From NCBI RefSeq assembly GCF_000956475.1, contig NZ_JYJB01000009.1, positions 1 through 64,000 on the forward strand: 64,000 nucleotides of DNA. Direction: 5' to 3'. The notes under the pieces are model-generated. The model searched no databases and was not told the DNA's origin. It saw only the letters and a list, made by a program, of their open reading frames with translations. Below are positions 34,544 to 43,577 of the stretch, piece after piece. Made by a program: the position numbers and the translations under genes. How positions within the stretch are numbered: position 1 is the stretch's first letter; the number at the start of each line of letters is the position of its first letter. The DNA is from Microbacterium hydrocarbonoxydans. GTDB taxonomy: Bacteria; Actinomycetota; Actinomycetes; Actinomycetales; Microbacteriaceae.

Positions 34544-35671
34544 TCAAATCACGTTGACTACTGATCCGGTGGCCATGGTGCTGCCGCCCAGGGCCGCCAC
34601 GCCGTTCACATCTGTGACCACGTCGACGATCCCCTTGATCCCGGCGTAGGCCACTTCCACGCCGTACTGCTGGTAAAGTCCCCTGCCGCCTTCGTTCTTG
34701 TCAAGTGCGATGCCCTGGAGTGTGACGTAACCCGCGATGTAGAAGCCAGAGCCGGTCCATCCGACGCCCGCTCCCCCGCCACCGCCGCGGTTGTAGCCGT
34801 TGGAGTCGGCGAAACAAGCGCTTAGCGTATTGTTGCCGCCGCCGAGATAAAAGCCATCACCATAGTTGTCTTGAGCCTCGCAAGCGGAGAACTGATTGCG
34901 TTGTGCGCCGGTGACATAGAACCCGCTGCCCTGGTGATCGGTCGTAGCCATCGAGCCTGAGTACCAGGATTTACACGACACGAACCGATTGTTGGCGCCG
35001 GAGATGAGCACTCCGTGCGATGCGGAGGACCCCACGTCGATGCCGATGAAGAAGCTATCTACGGACAGCACCTTCATTCCATTGGCAGTGGAGGTCACAG
35101 TGGTCCCGGCGTCGATGATCCGCACGTTCTGCACGTAATACGCGCGGTTGCGGGCTCCCGCCCCGGTAGATGTCAAGAACATGCCGTGCCAGCCCGTGGC
35201 GTAGATGTAAAGATCCAGCAGACGGTGGGCTGCATCCCACTCCTGTCCTGCACCTTGCTGATAGAAGACCCCGCATGTCCGCGCGCCGGCGGCGGCATTG
35301 CCATGAATCGTGAGACTGCTTACCGTTGTGTATTGCGTATTCGTGCTGTACAGCTCGAACACGCCTGAGTTCTCGCCACCGCTGAAACTCGAAGACGCGC
35401 GAACTGTCGTCGCCCATTGGCCCATCCCGGAGAGAGTTACTTGACTCCGCATCTTGATGGCGGCACCAACTGTGAATTCTTTGCCCCACAGGAGCACCGA
35501 ACCGCCCTGCCCTCCTAAGGAGACCGAATCGTTTGAAGCGGTGGCGATCGCGGCATTGATCTCCACTTCATCCGCGGTGCCGTCGCAGACGAAATCCGCG
35601 GTGGACTTGATCGACGCGGGCGCATCATTCGACGCAACAACGACCGTGGCCGGCGGTGAGCCGACACCCAT
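34544..35671 (-). CDS. Right-handed parallel beta-helix protein (tailspike/pectate-lyase-like)
   Basis: A 375-residue protein. After an N-terminal block TADFVCDGTADEVEINAAI, familiar from phage and polysaccharide-active beta-helix proteins, come repeated short beta turns (TLSGMGQWATTV, GVLISGANNRFVSC, GSGFYVTGAQRNQFSACEA, GDGFYLGGGNNTLSACFAD). No signal peptide is seen, although the function suggests a surface or polysaccharide substrate. The GC content is visibly lower than in the neighbours, which suggests acquisition by transfer. A short upstream reading frame overlaps its start and may be its true N-terminus, separated by an indel. Confidence 0.75.
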   Translation of the reverse strand: MGVGSPPATVVVASNDAPASIKSTADFVCDGTADEVEINAAIATASNDSVSLGGQGGSVLLWGKEFTVGAAIKMRSQVTLSGMGQWATTVRASSSFSGGENSGVFELYSTNTQYTTVSSLTIHGNAAAGARTCGVFYQQGAGQEWDAAHRLLDLYIYATGWHGMFLTSTGAGARNRAYYVQNVRIIDAGTTVTSTANGMKVLSVDSFFIGIDVGSSASHGVLISGANNRFVSCKSWYSGSMATTDHQGSGFYVTGAQRNQFSACEAQDNYGDGFYLGGGNNTLSACFADSNGYNRGGGGGAGVGWTGSGFYIAGYVTLQGIALDKNEGGRGLYQQYGVEVAYAGIKGIVDVVTDVNGVAALGGSTMATGSVVNVI

Positions 35672-35709
35672 CAGCTGGACCCCGCACGTCGGTCGTCGAA
35701 CTTCGACAT
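35671..35709 (-). other. Short upstream reading frame (12 codons) overlapping the beta-helix start
   Basis: GGGAG precedes an ATG encoding MSKFDDRRAGSS and a TGA that overlaps the ATG of the beta-helix gene. Adding one G at the G4 run (35680-35683) would join MSKFDDRRAG to VQLMGVGSPP in frame. Either translational coupling or an indel is possible. Confidence 0.45.
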
Positions 35710-35868
35710 CGTTGCTCTCCCGTCAGTACAAGTCTTTCTCCGACTTGTTGACTGGATGCTCGCAGATAGCCTAGGAACTATCAAGAGCACCGGACGAACG
35801 ATCGTTAGTGCGACGCGTGAGCTCTAGTATGGGGCAGATCCGGCAGGGAGCTGGACCACGGGGGAGCC

Positions 35869-37191
35869 ATGAAGCGCACGATCTTCGAAGCCAAGACGCG
35901 CCTGCTCATGCGCCGTGACCGTCGGGCGTTCGCCGCGATGCTCCGCAATGAACGCGTCGATGAGCCGACGTTCGTGGAAAACATGTCGAAGTCGTCAGCG
36001 CGGATCGCGCTTCATTCGTTTGACTCGTCGCCGTTCTACCGGGACCTTTACACGGCAGCGGGATTCTCGCGGATCGACATCGCGGAGCCGGACAACTTCA
36101 CCAGTCTGCCGATCGTGACGAAGACCATGCTCCGCGACGGTGGCGACCGCCTGCTGTCATCAACTGTGCCGTCGCGCAGGGCCTTGGTGTCGCAGACCGG
36201 TGGTAGCACGGGCGCACCGCTCCGCGTGCGAAACGACGCGGATGCTCCCACGGCAGCCATGTGGTGGCGTATCTATCGCTGGTGGGGTGTGCACCCCGGT
36301 GACGATATGGCGTTCATCTACCGGCGCCTGCGGCGGGGCAAGGAGGCGCTGGCGTATGCCGCGCAGTGGTGGCCGAGCAGGCACATCCACCTCGACGCCC
36401 GCGCGATCACAGACGCGTCGATTGAGGAGTTCGTGCGGAAGTGGGAGCGCGTGCATCCTCGTCTCCTTGTCGCATACGTGGAGGGTGCGACGGCCGTCGC
36501 CACGCACCTTGCGAAGTTGGGCAGGACTCTGCCGACGACGGCGGTGTCCGTCACTGCTGCCATGCTGCAGCCAGGACAGCGCGCGCTTCTGGAGTCGGTC
36601 TTCCAGGCGCCGGTGTTCGACACCTATCGTTCGGCGGAGATTCCGTGGATCGCCGCCGAGTGCGAAGCGCACGAGGGGCTCCACGTGGCGGCCGATCAGC
36701 GCCGCGTCGACATCGTCGATGATCAGGGACGCCAAGTTCGCGAAGGCGCAGAGGGGTCGGTGGTCGTCACGGACTTCAGCAACGAGGTCTTCCCGCTCGT
36801 GCGCTACGAGATGGGCGACCGTTCGCGGAGGATTGAGGGACGCTGCGGCTGCGGCCGGGCGTTCCCGCGCATCGCACCCGTTCAGGGGAGACTGGCCGAT
36901 GTCATCCGGACCCCGTCGGGCCGGCGCATCACCGGCGGGCTCAGCGGCCTCTTCCTGGGCGATCCTGGCGCGATCCGTCAGATGCAGATCGTGCAAGCGG
37001 CGGACTATGGGATCGTCATCCATTACGTGCCCTCCGCACCGGGCAGCGGAACAGTCGCTGCCGAATCGGCTGTGCGCTCACTGCGTGAGCTGCTCGCCGA
37101 GGATCTTCCCGTCACAGCGGTCGAGGTCGCGAGCATCGAGAGTCAGGGCGGCAAGGCGCGCTTAGTCATCTCGAACGCTCCGGAGATGTGA
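35869..37191 (+). CDS. CapK/phenylacetate-CoA ligase-like adenylate-forming enzyme
   Basis: A 440-residue protein. QTGGSTGAPLRV is the ATP-binding loop, and FDTYRSAEIPWIAAEC with LVRYEMGDRSRR are further adenylate-forming motifs. CGCGRAFPRI is a Cys pair typical of PaaK/CapK relatives. CapK-like enzymes are frequent in capsule loci, where their substrates are poorly known; acylation of the polysaccharide is plausible. The ATG follows GGGGGAGCC. A TAGTAT box at 35825 is a candidate -10. Confidence 0.85.
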   Translation: MKRTIFEAKTRLLMRRDRRAFAAMLRNERVDEPTFVENMSKSSARIALHSFDSSPFYRDLYTAAGFSRIDIAEPDNFTSLPIVTKTMLRDGGDRLLSSTVPSRRALVSQTGGSTGAPLRVRNDADAPTAAMWWRIYRWWGVHPGDDMAFIYRRLRRGKEALAYAAQWWPSRHIHLDARAITDASIEEFVRKWERVHPRLLVAYVEGATAVATHLAKLGRTLPTTAVSVTAAMLQPGQRALLESVFQAPVFDTYRSAEIPWIAAECEAHEGLHVAADQRRVDIVDDQGRQVREGAEGSVVVTDFSNEVFPLVRYEMGDRSRRIEGRCGCGRAFPRIAPVQGRLADVIRTPSGRRITGGLSGLFLGDPGAIRQMQIVQAADYGIVIHYVPSAPGSGTVAAESAVRSLRELLAEDLPVTAVEVASIESQGGKARLVISNAPEM

Positions 37192-37290
37192 GCGATTCGC
37201 GACCCACGGTGTTTCAATAGGCCCGAGGACTAGACTGACCGGGTTCTGTACTCGACGACCGCGTCGGGGGCCGCTTGGGGGAGTGCACAA

Positions 37291-38253
37291 TTGGCAACGC
37301 ATTGGACATTGGAAGACCTCTACCGAGGGGTCATGCAGTCGTGGCTGGTCCTGGTAGGGACGATCGTCGCCTTCGCGGTGATCGGATTCGGGGTCTTCCT
37401 CGTTTATCCGCAGAAGTACACGGCTGAGGCGCAGCACACGGTAGAGCCAATCAGCGTGCTCTCGACGGGGTCGAGCTTCAACACAGTGAACATGGAGACC
37501 GAGAAGGTGGTCGCCACGTCGACGGCAGTGCTGGAGCGTGCAGTGGCGGAGCTCGATGACACGTCGATCGAGGCGCTGCGCGCCAACACTGTGATCGAGG
37601 TGCCGCGCAACTCGCAGGTGCTCATCTTCCAGGTCACGGCGAACACGCCGAAGCTGGCGGCGGAGCGGGCGAACGCGCTGGCCAACGCATACGGCGCACA
37701 GCGCACCGACAACGCCAAGGCGGTCGTCGAGCAGACGACCACGGAGCTAGGAAAATCGATCGCGCAGCTTCAGGCCGTCGTCGAGTCGCAGCCGATCGGG
37801 AGCAACGAGCGAGCGGCGACGCAGCTGCAGCTGCAGGGCCTGCTCGACCAGCAGGCTCGGATCACGGCGACACCGTTCTACTCGGGCATGCTCGTGACTC
37901 CGGCCGACCCGCCGCAGAAGTCGAACCGTCCATCGGCGCTCGTGTTCATCGCCGCGGGTTTGTTCCTGGGGATTCTCGTCGGCGCCATCGCAGCGCTGAT
38001 CGTGTCGCGCGTGCGGAACGGGCCGGGATCATCCTACAAGCGCAGCGTGGCCGACGAGCGAGCCGAGGGGAACGACTCCGAGGATCCGGAGGCAGCTGAG
38101 TCGGAGGCGGTTGAGTCGGAGACAGTCGGGACGGACGACGAGGTGGAGCTTGATCTCGATGACTCGCTCCTCGAGCCTGACGACTCCCATATCGAAGTGT
38201 CCGCGCCGATCGTGGCCCCCAAACGCGGGCATACGACGAAATCCCGCAGCTGA
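37291..38253 (+). CDS. Wzz-like polysaccharide chain-length protein
   Basis: A 320-residue protein. Two membrane helices (about 17-37 and 205-230) flank an extracytoplasmic region, with NSQVLIFQVTANTPKLAAER typical of Wzz/CapA proteins. A long acidic cytosolic tail (about 240-320) ends it. No tyrosine kinase is encoded next to it. It should set polymer length in the Wzx/Wzy pathway. The start is TTG 37291 after GGGGGAG; no ATG or GTG in frame is better placed. Confidence 0.85.
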   Translation: MATHWTLEDLYRGVMQSWLVLVGTIVAFAVIGFGVFLVYPQKYTAEAQHTVEPISVLSTGSSFNTVNMETEKVVATSTAVLERAVAELDDTSIEALRANTVIEVPRNSQVLIFQVTANTPKLAAERANALANAYGAQRTDNAKAVVEQTTTELGKSIAQLQAVVESQPIGSNERAATQLQLQGLLDQQARITATPFYSGMLVTPADPPQKSNRPSALVFIAAGLFLGILVGAIAALIVSRVRNGPGSSYKRSVADERAEGNDSEDPEAAESEAVESETVGTDDEVELDLDDSLLEPDDSHIEVSAPIVAPKRGHTTKSRS

Positions 38254-38266
38254 AGTCAGCGAGCAA

Positions 38267-38300
38267 GAGGGTGCCGAGGAACGCGTTCCGCGGCACCCTC
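38267..38300. terminator. Convergent hairpin terminator
   Basis: GAGGGTGCCG and CGGCACCCTC form a 10-bp stem around an inner GGAACGCGTTCC palindrome. It serves the Wzz-like gene and the opposing GH16 gene. Confidence 0.75.
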
Positions 38301-38310
38301 GCTCCTGCCG

Positions 38311-39888
38311 TCAGCCGGTGTAGCTCCAGACCCTTACGTAGTCGACCTGGAAGTCGAGGTTCTGCGTGGCTGATCTGTCGTTCGGGTCCGGCAGGCCCCA
38401 GTAGGTCGACGATGGCCCGACATGCAGGTTCAGTCGCATGTGGAGCGGAGAACCGAAATAGTCCGGGTTCCACAGGTTGGGATGAGTCGCGGGTGTCGCG
38501 CGAAGAAGCTCGACACCGTCGACGATCACTGCCGCGTAGGAGGGCGTGAACTCGAACGCGTAGGTGTGAAAGTCCTTCCACACGGGAGTCGCGGCGCCGT
38601 AGTCCGCGTGGTGCCAGATGTATCGCTGGTTCGCCGAGGGCGTCGAGGTGTGGGTGTGCACGGTCGTCGTCGCAGTATCAATGCGCTGGTCTCGCACGGC
38701 GGACTCGTCGTAGCCCCAGGCCTCCATGATGTCGATCTCGCCGGACTGGTTGTTCCGCAGCCAGAACGCGGCGAGCGATCCGAACGTGTTCGGTCCGCTG
38801 GGGGTCTTGGCCCGGATCTCCCAGCGGCCGTACGGCTGCGCCATGCTCACGTCGCCGGGCTTGATCTTGCGCTGATCGAGGTAACCGGTATCGTGCCAGA
38901 GCTCTGTGGGGCCGCTTTGTCCAGACGGTCGTATCGCCGGAGTGCTCCGCCAGTCCGCGCGGATGTGCAGCACCCCCGAACCATCGACGGAGACCTGATC
39001 GCGGTCCACGACTGCCGCGTCGAAGAGCAGGCCGAGATCATCCTGGCCGCGAACATTCCACTTCGTCGGATCGACGGCGGGCCTGCCCGACGAATCACGG
39101 TAGGTGAACTCGTCTCGCCAGCTCGGTGCGCCCCAGCCCGGGATGCTGCCGTCGGTCGGCTGCTCGGGGACAGGTTGCGGGGAGGTCACCGGCGGGGTCG
39201 TCGGTTCCGGTGTCGGGGCTGGCGGGGTGGGAGCTGGAGTCGCGGCGGGCTGGTCCTCCCGCACCAGATGCGCGTCGAAGCTCAAGTTGCGCGTCTGACG
39301 CCAGTTCGACAGCACCTGCACCGCCATCGTGTTGGCACCGGCTCTGAGGACACCGGCGGGAATGGTGAACGACGCCGGCGACTTGCGGGCGGTCGTCGAC
39401 GACGGCGCACTGGTCGCGTAGCTCGTCGGGGTGATGCGGCCGGTGGGCGCGTTCTCACGGCCGATCTCGACACCGTTGATCCAGACGACGATGCCGTCAT
39501 CCGCCCAGGTGTTGACCCAGGACCATTCCGGAAGGTCCGTGGTCAGTGTGAACGTTTTGGTGAAGTAGGTCGCGAGAGGCTGTCGCCCTGGGATCGCCGG
39601 GATCAGAGTGTTGACCTGGCCGGTGTCGGCTCCCACGCCGAAGGGGGCTGTACCGAGCTTCCAGCCCGCTGGCATGGTCTGCCATCCGGATGCGGGGGCC
39701 GCGGATCCGCGGTAGTACGACCAGCCCGAGGCGCCACGCGGGATCACCGAGGAGATCGTGTTGGAGGCCGACGAGGCCGACGCTGCCGGGCGGTCGATGA
39801 CGAAGGATGCCCCCAGGAGCGCGAACGCGGCCAAGGAGGCGAACAGGAATCGAAGGAATGAGGTTCGGGTGTATGTCTTCAGCTTCAT
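38311..39888 (-). CDS. Secreted family 16 glycoside hydrolase with N-terminal beta-sandwich module
   Basis: A 525-residue protein with a Sec signal (FLRFLFASLAAFALLGASFV). Residues about 50-210 form a beta-sandwich module (YYRGSAAPASGW, WADDGIVVWINGVEIGR, NLSFDAHLVRE) that also occurs twice in the protein at 47720. A Pro/Thr linker leads to a GH16 domain (about 260-525) whose catalytic block is GEIDIMEAWG. It is expected to cut a beta-glucan-like polymer outside the cell and may trim or release the polysaccharide made here. The leader is strongly structured and lacks an obvious ribosome site. Confidence 0.9.
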   Translation of the reverse strand: MKLKTYTRTSFLRFLFASLAAFALLGASFVIDRPAASASSASNTISSVIPRGASGWSYYRGSAAPASGWQTMPAGWKLGTAPFGVGADTGQVNTLIPAIPGRQPLATYFTKTFTLTTDLPEWSWVNTWADDGIVVWINGVEIGRENAPTGRITPTSYATSAPSSTTARKSPASFTIPAGVLRAGANTMAVQVLSNWRQTRNLSFDAHLVREDQPAATPAPTPPAPTPEPTTPPVTSPQPVPEQPTDGSIPGWGAPSWRDEFTYRDSSGRPAVDPTKWNVRGQDDLGLLFDAAVVDRDQVSVDGSGVLHIRADWRSTPAIRPSGQSGPTELWHDTGYLDQRKIKPGDVSMAQPYGRWEIRAKTPSGPNTFGSLAAFWLRNNQSGEIDIMEAWGYDESAVRDQRIDTATTTVHTHTSTPSANQRYIWHHADYGAATPVWKDFHTYAFEFTPSYAAVIVDGVELLRATPATHPNLWNPDYFGSPLHMRLNLHVGPSSTYWGLPDPNDRSATQNLDFQVDYVRVWSYTG

Positions 39889-39975
39889 TTCGAGGGGGAG
39901 CTACGGTGCTGCGTGAACCTGCGTTCGCGCAGCACCGTCCGGTTTGCGGATGCGGGTCGAGCATTCCCCCTCGAA
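39889..39975 (-). promoter_or_regulatory. Nested hairpins in the GH16 leader, next to the start codon
   Basis: A perfect 11-bp pair, TTCGAGGGGGA (39889-39899) with TCCCCCTCGAA (39965-39975), encloses a perfect 11-bp hairpin, ACGGTGCTGCG with CGCAGCACCGT (39903-39938). On the mRNA the outer stem ends one base from the AUG. A TATAGT -10 box (40004-40009, minus strand) overlaps the upstream gene's stop codon. Confidence 0.6.
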
Positions 39976-40004
39976 GCATCCTGTGGACGGGTGTGATCCG
40001 CCTA

Positions 40005-40901
40005 CTATACGGGGTCGCTTCCCCAGAACTCCCTGACAATGGCCGTAGTGCTCTCGATCGACGACCGCGAGGAGGCCCCGAATACGATGGACTCGACGTT
40101 CGCGTGGTCGTGGATCCACTGCAGCGCTGGACGTGGTGCGATCGCCCCGGAGGCGAAGACCGACATGGCGACCGGGCGGAACGGGCGCTCGCGCAGGGCT
40201 GTCTTGTACGCGTCGATACCGCCGGACATGCGGAACCCGATCTCGTTGATGTTCGCGCACACGATCGGGTTCTTCACCCCCACGCGGTCAAGAGTGTCGA
40301 GCAGCATCGGCAGGTTCATCGTGATGAAGCCCGGCTCAGCGTTGTAGCGCTCGCGCACGTGCCGGTCGAAGATCGCGAAGGCCTCGTCGAACCCGAGTCC
40401 GAGCATGAGATCGACGACCACGTTCTGCAGGAAGATCACTGGGGTGTTCAGCCCCTGGAACATCTTCATCTCGGCGTCGACGAGCAGGGTGATGATGCCC
40501 TCGATGTCCTTCTTCACAAACGACTTGCCACCCCGTAGCGCCGCGTTCAGCAGGCCCTCCTCGGGGAGGAACTGCTTAAGCGCGCCGAGCATGCCGTTGT
40601 CGGTCACGGCGTTCGCGTACTTGTGGGCATACGGCATGCACGGGTAGAAGCGATAGTCGGCATACCGCTCGGGGTTCGCGCGCATGTGATCGCAGACCTC
40701 CGCGATGCGCTCGTGCGTCGTGCACATAAGCGTGCGGATGCCGTTGTCGAGGGCGATGTCGACCACGTCGAGGATCGCCTTCGTGTCCTGAAAACGGATC
40801 GCCTGCGCGCGCGCCTTCTCCTCGGACATGTGGTTGATGCCGAAGAACTGGTTGTCGCCGAGCAGCAACCGGTCCATGGTCGTGGTGGTCATCTCGCTCA
40901 T
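40005..40901 (-). CDS. Aldo/keto-reductase-like TIM-barrel protein
   Basis: A 298-residue protein. LLLGDNQFFGINHMSEEKA starts a TIM-barrel-like fold with IALDNGIRTLMCTTHERI, VDAEMKMFQGLNTPVIFLQN, NPIVCANINEIGFRM and RPVAMSVFASGAIAPRPALQ. The arrangement recalls aldo/keto reductases, but I cannot place the catalytic tetrad with certainty. ATG 40901 overlaps the stop of the Gfo/Idh gene (ATGA), so both act in one operon, probably on a nucleotide sugar or sugar-derived precursor. Confidence 0.75.
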   Translation of the reverse strand: MSEMTTTTMDRLLLGDNQFFGINHMSEEKARAQAIRFQDTKAILDVVDIALDNGIRTLMCTTHERIAEVCDHMRANPERYADYRFYPCMPYAHKYANAVTDNGMLGALKQFLPEEGLLNAALRGGKSFVKKDIEGIITLLVDAEMKMFQGLNTPVIFLQNVVVDLMLGLGFDEAFAIFDRHVRERYNAEPGFITMNLPMLLDTLDRVGVKNPIVCANINEIGFRMSGGIDAYKTALRERPFRPVAMSVFASGAIAPRPALQWIHDHANVESIVFGASSRSSIESTTAIVREFWGSDPV

Positions 40902-42025
40902 GCTTTCCTCCCGCGTCCGAAGAGTCCGCGTCTCGTCGTGGGAGCCACGGCGACCGCGGCGGGCACCGGTGCGGAGGCCGCGCCGGTAGCGGAGTCCTGC
41001 AGAATCCACTCGATGACGCGGTCGGTCTCGGCCGCGCCGGCGAAGCCGTTCTGGCGCGCCTCCTTCTCGCCGGCGGCGACGGCGTCGACGAACGATTCCA
41101 GCTGTGCACTGTACTCCTCGCCGCGCAGATAGAACGACACCTGCTCGGTGAGGTCCGTGGTGTACGAGATGTTCCATCCTGCGCGGTACCCGGCAGGGAG
41201 AGCTGCGCCTTCGCGCAAGTAGACTCGGAGCTCCTGACGATCGGCGACGATACGCCCCTGCGAGCCGCTGATCGTGATGGACGTCGACATCTTGCGGTAT
41301 GACTCGTCGGACCAGTTGACGGACAGCTGCACGCTGAGTCCGTCGGCGTAGTCGAGCGTCGAGTACACCTCGTCATCGGTGTCGGCGGAGAAGATGCTGT
41401 TCAGCACCGAACCGCGTACGCGCTGGGGGGTGCCCAGATACCAATTGACGAGGTCGAGAGGATGGGCGGCATAGTCGTACAGGCACCCGCCGCCGGTCGT
41501 GCGCTTGCTGCGCCAGGTCGAGCCCTTCGGCTTGAGCACGACGGGGCCGTAGGCCTCAGCCAAGACGTGCGTCACCTGCCCCAGAGCTCCGGCATCCAGG
41601 AGGCGCTTGACCTCCTGGAACGTAGCGATGAAGCGGTTGTGGTACCCGACCTGCGCGATGAGGCCGCGCTCAGCAGCCAGGGCAGCCAGCTCGATGGACT
41701 CGGCGGCCGTGAGCGTGAGCGGCTTCTCGCAGAAGACGTGCACACCGCGGTCCAGTGCGCTGCGCACCAGCGCAGCGTGCGACCCGGTGGGCGTGGCGAT
41801 GACGATCGCCTCCGGCGTCGCCTCCTCCAGCATCTTGTCGAGCGACGAGAACGTCGCGGCACCCGTGTACTTGTTCAGCACGTCGAGCAGATACTCGGTG
41901 GCGTCGACGACGCCCACCAGCTCCACGTTCCTCAGTGCGCGGACGATCGCAAGATGGGAGAGTCCCATCTTGCCGACACCCACGACACCGACACGAACAC
42001 GTCGTGTACCAGTGTTTTGCGGCAC
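40898..42025 (-). CDS. Gfo/Idh/MocA-family oxidoreductase
   Basis: A 375-residue NAD(P)-dependent sugar oxidoreductase. GVVGVGKMGLSH is the Rossmann loop, VFCEKPLTLT the family EKP motif, and GGGCLYDYAAHPLDLVNWYLG carries the catalytic-region His. A basic C-terminal tail (RRGLFGRGRKA) is unusual. It likely oxidises a UDP-sugar or similar precursor. The GTG start at 42025 follows AAGGGA. The gene is coupled to the TIM-barrel gene. Confidence 0.9.
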   Translation of the reverse strand: MPQNTGTRRVRVGVVGVGKMGLSHLAIVRALRNVELVGVVDATEYLLDVLNKYTGAATFSSLDKMLEEATPEAIVIATPTGSHAALVRSALDRGVHVFCEKPLTLTAAESIELAALAAERGLIAQVGYHNRFIATFQEVKRLLDAGALGQVTHVLAEAYGPVVLKPKGSTWRSKRTTGGGCLYDYAAHPLDLVNWYLGTPQRVRGSVLNSIFSADTDDEVYSTLDYADGLSVQLSVNWSDESYRKMSTSITISGSQGRIVADRQELRVYLREGAALPAGYRAGWNISYTTDLTEQVSFYLRGEEYSAQLESFVDAVAAGEKEARQNGFAGAAETDRVIEWILQDSATGAASAPVPAAVAVAPTTRRGLFGRGRKA

Positions 42026-42036
42026 GACGAAATCCC

Positions 42037-42072
42037 TTCCCCAGTTGATTCCCCTATAGCGCTCCTCCCCTA
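42037..42072 (-). promoter_or_regulatory. Three GGGGA boxes before the oxidoreductase gene
   Basis: Minus-strand CTGGGGAA (42037-42044), TAGGGGAA (42049-42056) and TAGGGGA (42066-42072). A consensus TATAAT for the opposite strand lies at 42088-42093. Confidence 0.5.
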
Positions 42073-42214
42073 AGGAGCTCCATTCGCTATAATAACCCGA
42101 AAGATCGCGCAGATGTCAGTGCGAGTCGCCAGTTCGGGATGGGGCCCGGACGGGCAAGGGGATCTCGAGTCTGTTTGCGACAGAACTCGGACGCGTCACA
42201 TAAGGGGAGTGCGC

Positions 42215-43123
42215 ATGGTGGAAGTCTCTGTCGTCCTGCCGACACACAACAGGCCCGAGCTGATGAAGCTTGGAGTCGAGAGCGTGCTCGCGCAGGGTAC
42301 GACCGTCACCGGGGAGGTCGTCATCGTCTTCGATGCCTGCCCCGTCGAGGTGCCGGACGTGCCGGTGCCGGATGGATGGATCGTGCGCGGCATCTCTAAC
42401 ACTCGCAGCCGCGGTCTCGCAGGCGCCCGTAACTCGGGGATTCTGGCTGCGGAGGGCCGGCTGGTCGCGTTCCTGGATGACGACGATGAATGGCTGCCGG
42501 GGAAGCTCGACGCCCAGCTGCGGCGGTTCGCGGAGAAGCCGGATGCCATGGTCGTCGGTACAGCGATGGTCGTCGACGATGGTGACAACCGCATCGTGCG
42601 ACGGGTGCCGTCCGACGAGCTCTCCCACGAAGACTTCCTCCGCAACCGGAACCCTGGTCTGCACTCGTCGAGCCTCATGTTCCGCAGAGAGGTGCTGCTA
42701 GGCGATCTCGGGTTGATCGATGAGGAACTGCCACGCAGCTACGGTGAGGACTACGACATCCTTCTTCGCGGGTCCGCGCTCGGTCTCGTGACGGTCGTGA
42801 ACGAGCCACTGGTCCGCGTGCTCTGGAACGGCCAGTCCTACTACTTCGGACAGTGGGCCGCCTATGCCGAAGCGCTGCAGTACCTATTGGCCAAGCACCC
42901 GGACTTCGCGACGATCCCCGCCGCGCTAGGACGCATCGAGGCGCAGGTCGCCTTCGCGCTGGCATCGGCCGGTAAGCGCAAGGAATCCCGTTCATGGGCC
43001 TGGCGGGCGCTCCGGCACAACCCGGGACAGGTGAAGGCGGCGCTCGCGCTTGCCATCTCATGGAAGCTCGTCACGCCGCAAGCGATCACGAAGATCGTCC
43101 AGAAGTTCGGTCGGGGGATCTGA
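42215..43123 (+). CDS. GT2 family glycosyltransferase
   Basis: A 302-residue GT-A enzyme: SVVLPTHNRPELMKLGVESV, GARNSGILAAEGR, AFLDDDDEWLPGK (extended DxD) and RSYGEDYDILLR. It should add one sugar to the lipid-linked repeat unit at the inner face of the membrane. ATG 42215 follows AGGGGAG; an in-frame ATG at 42113 lies far upstream within the promoter region. The stop is followed after 4 nt by the ALG14-like gene. Confidence 0.9.
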   Translation: MVEVSVVLPTHNRPELMKLGVESVLAQGTTVTGEVVIVFDACPVEVPDVPVPDGWIVRGISNTRSRGLAGARNSGILAAEGRLVAFLDDDDEWLPGKLDAQLRRFAEKPDAMVVGTAMVVDDGDNRIVRRVPSDELSHEDFLRNRNPGLHSSSLMFRREVLLGDLGLIDEELPRSYGEDYDILLRGSALGLVTVVNEPLVRVLWNGQSYYFGQWAAYAEALQYLLAKHPDFATIPAALGRIEAQVAFALASAGKRKESRSWAWRALRHNPGQVKAALALAISWKLVTPQAITKIVQKFGRGI

Positions 43124-43127
43124 GCCC

Positions 43128-43577
43128 ATGAAGATCCTCATCGCCTGCTCGTCGGGAGGACACCTCACTCAAGCGCTCGCCCTGCGCGAGTGGTGGGGCG
43201 AGCACGAGCGCTGCTGGGCGACCTTCCCCGTAGAAGACGCGCGTTCGCGACTCTCAGAGGAGAAGGTCTACGAGATCCACTACCCGACCGTACGCAACGT
43301 GCCCAACCTGCTGCGGAATTTCGGCCTTGCGAGACGGGTGCTTGCGGCGGAGCGTCCGGACGTGGTCTTCTCGACGGGTGCCGCGATCGCTCTGCCGTTC
43401 TTCACACAGGCGCGCTTCTTCGGTGCCCGCACCGTATACCTCGAACCCGTCGATCGCATCACGTCGCCGGGACTGAGCGGGCGCCTCGTGTACCCCTTCG
43501 CCGACGAGTTCCTCGTGCAGTGGGAGCAGATGCGGGAGTTCTACCCCGGATCGCGCAACGTGGGAGTCGTCCTGTGA
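43128..43577 (+). CDS. ALG14/PssD-like glycosyltransferase membrane subunit
   Basis: A 149-residue protein. ILIACSSGGHLTQALAL, RPDVVFSTGAAIALPFF and TVYLEPVDRITSPGLSGRLV match the ALG14/PssD/EpsE family. These proteins anchor and orient an ALG13-like catalytic partner, encoded immediately downstream with a GTGA overlap. The pair transfers one sugar to the lipid-linked precursor. Confidence 0.92.
   Translation: MKILIACSSGGHLTQALALREWWGEHERCWATFPVEDARSRLSEEKVYEIHYPTVRNVPNLLRNFGLARRVLAAERPDVVFSTGAAIALPFFTQARFFGARTVYLEPVDRITSPGLSGRLVYPFADEFLVQWEQMREFYPGSRNVGVVL

Noticed and set aside
42113..42214. The ATG at 42113 as the start of the GT2 gene
   Set aside because: The first 34 residues do not fit the GT2 fold, and ATG 42215 has the expected ribosome site just before the conserved VSVVLPTHNR strand.
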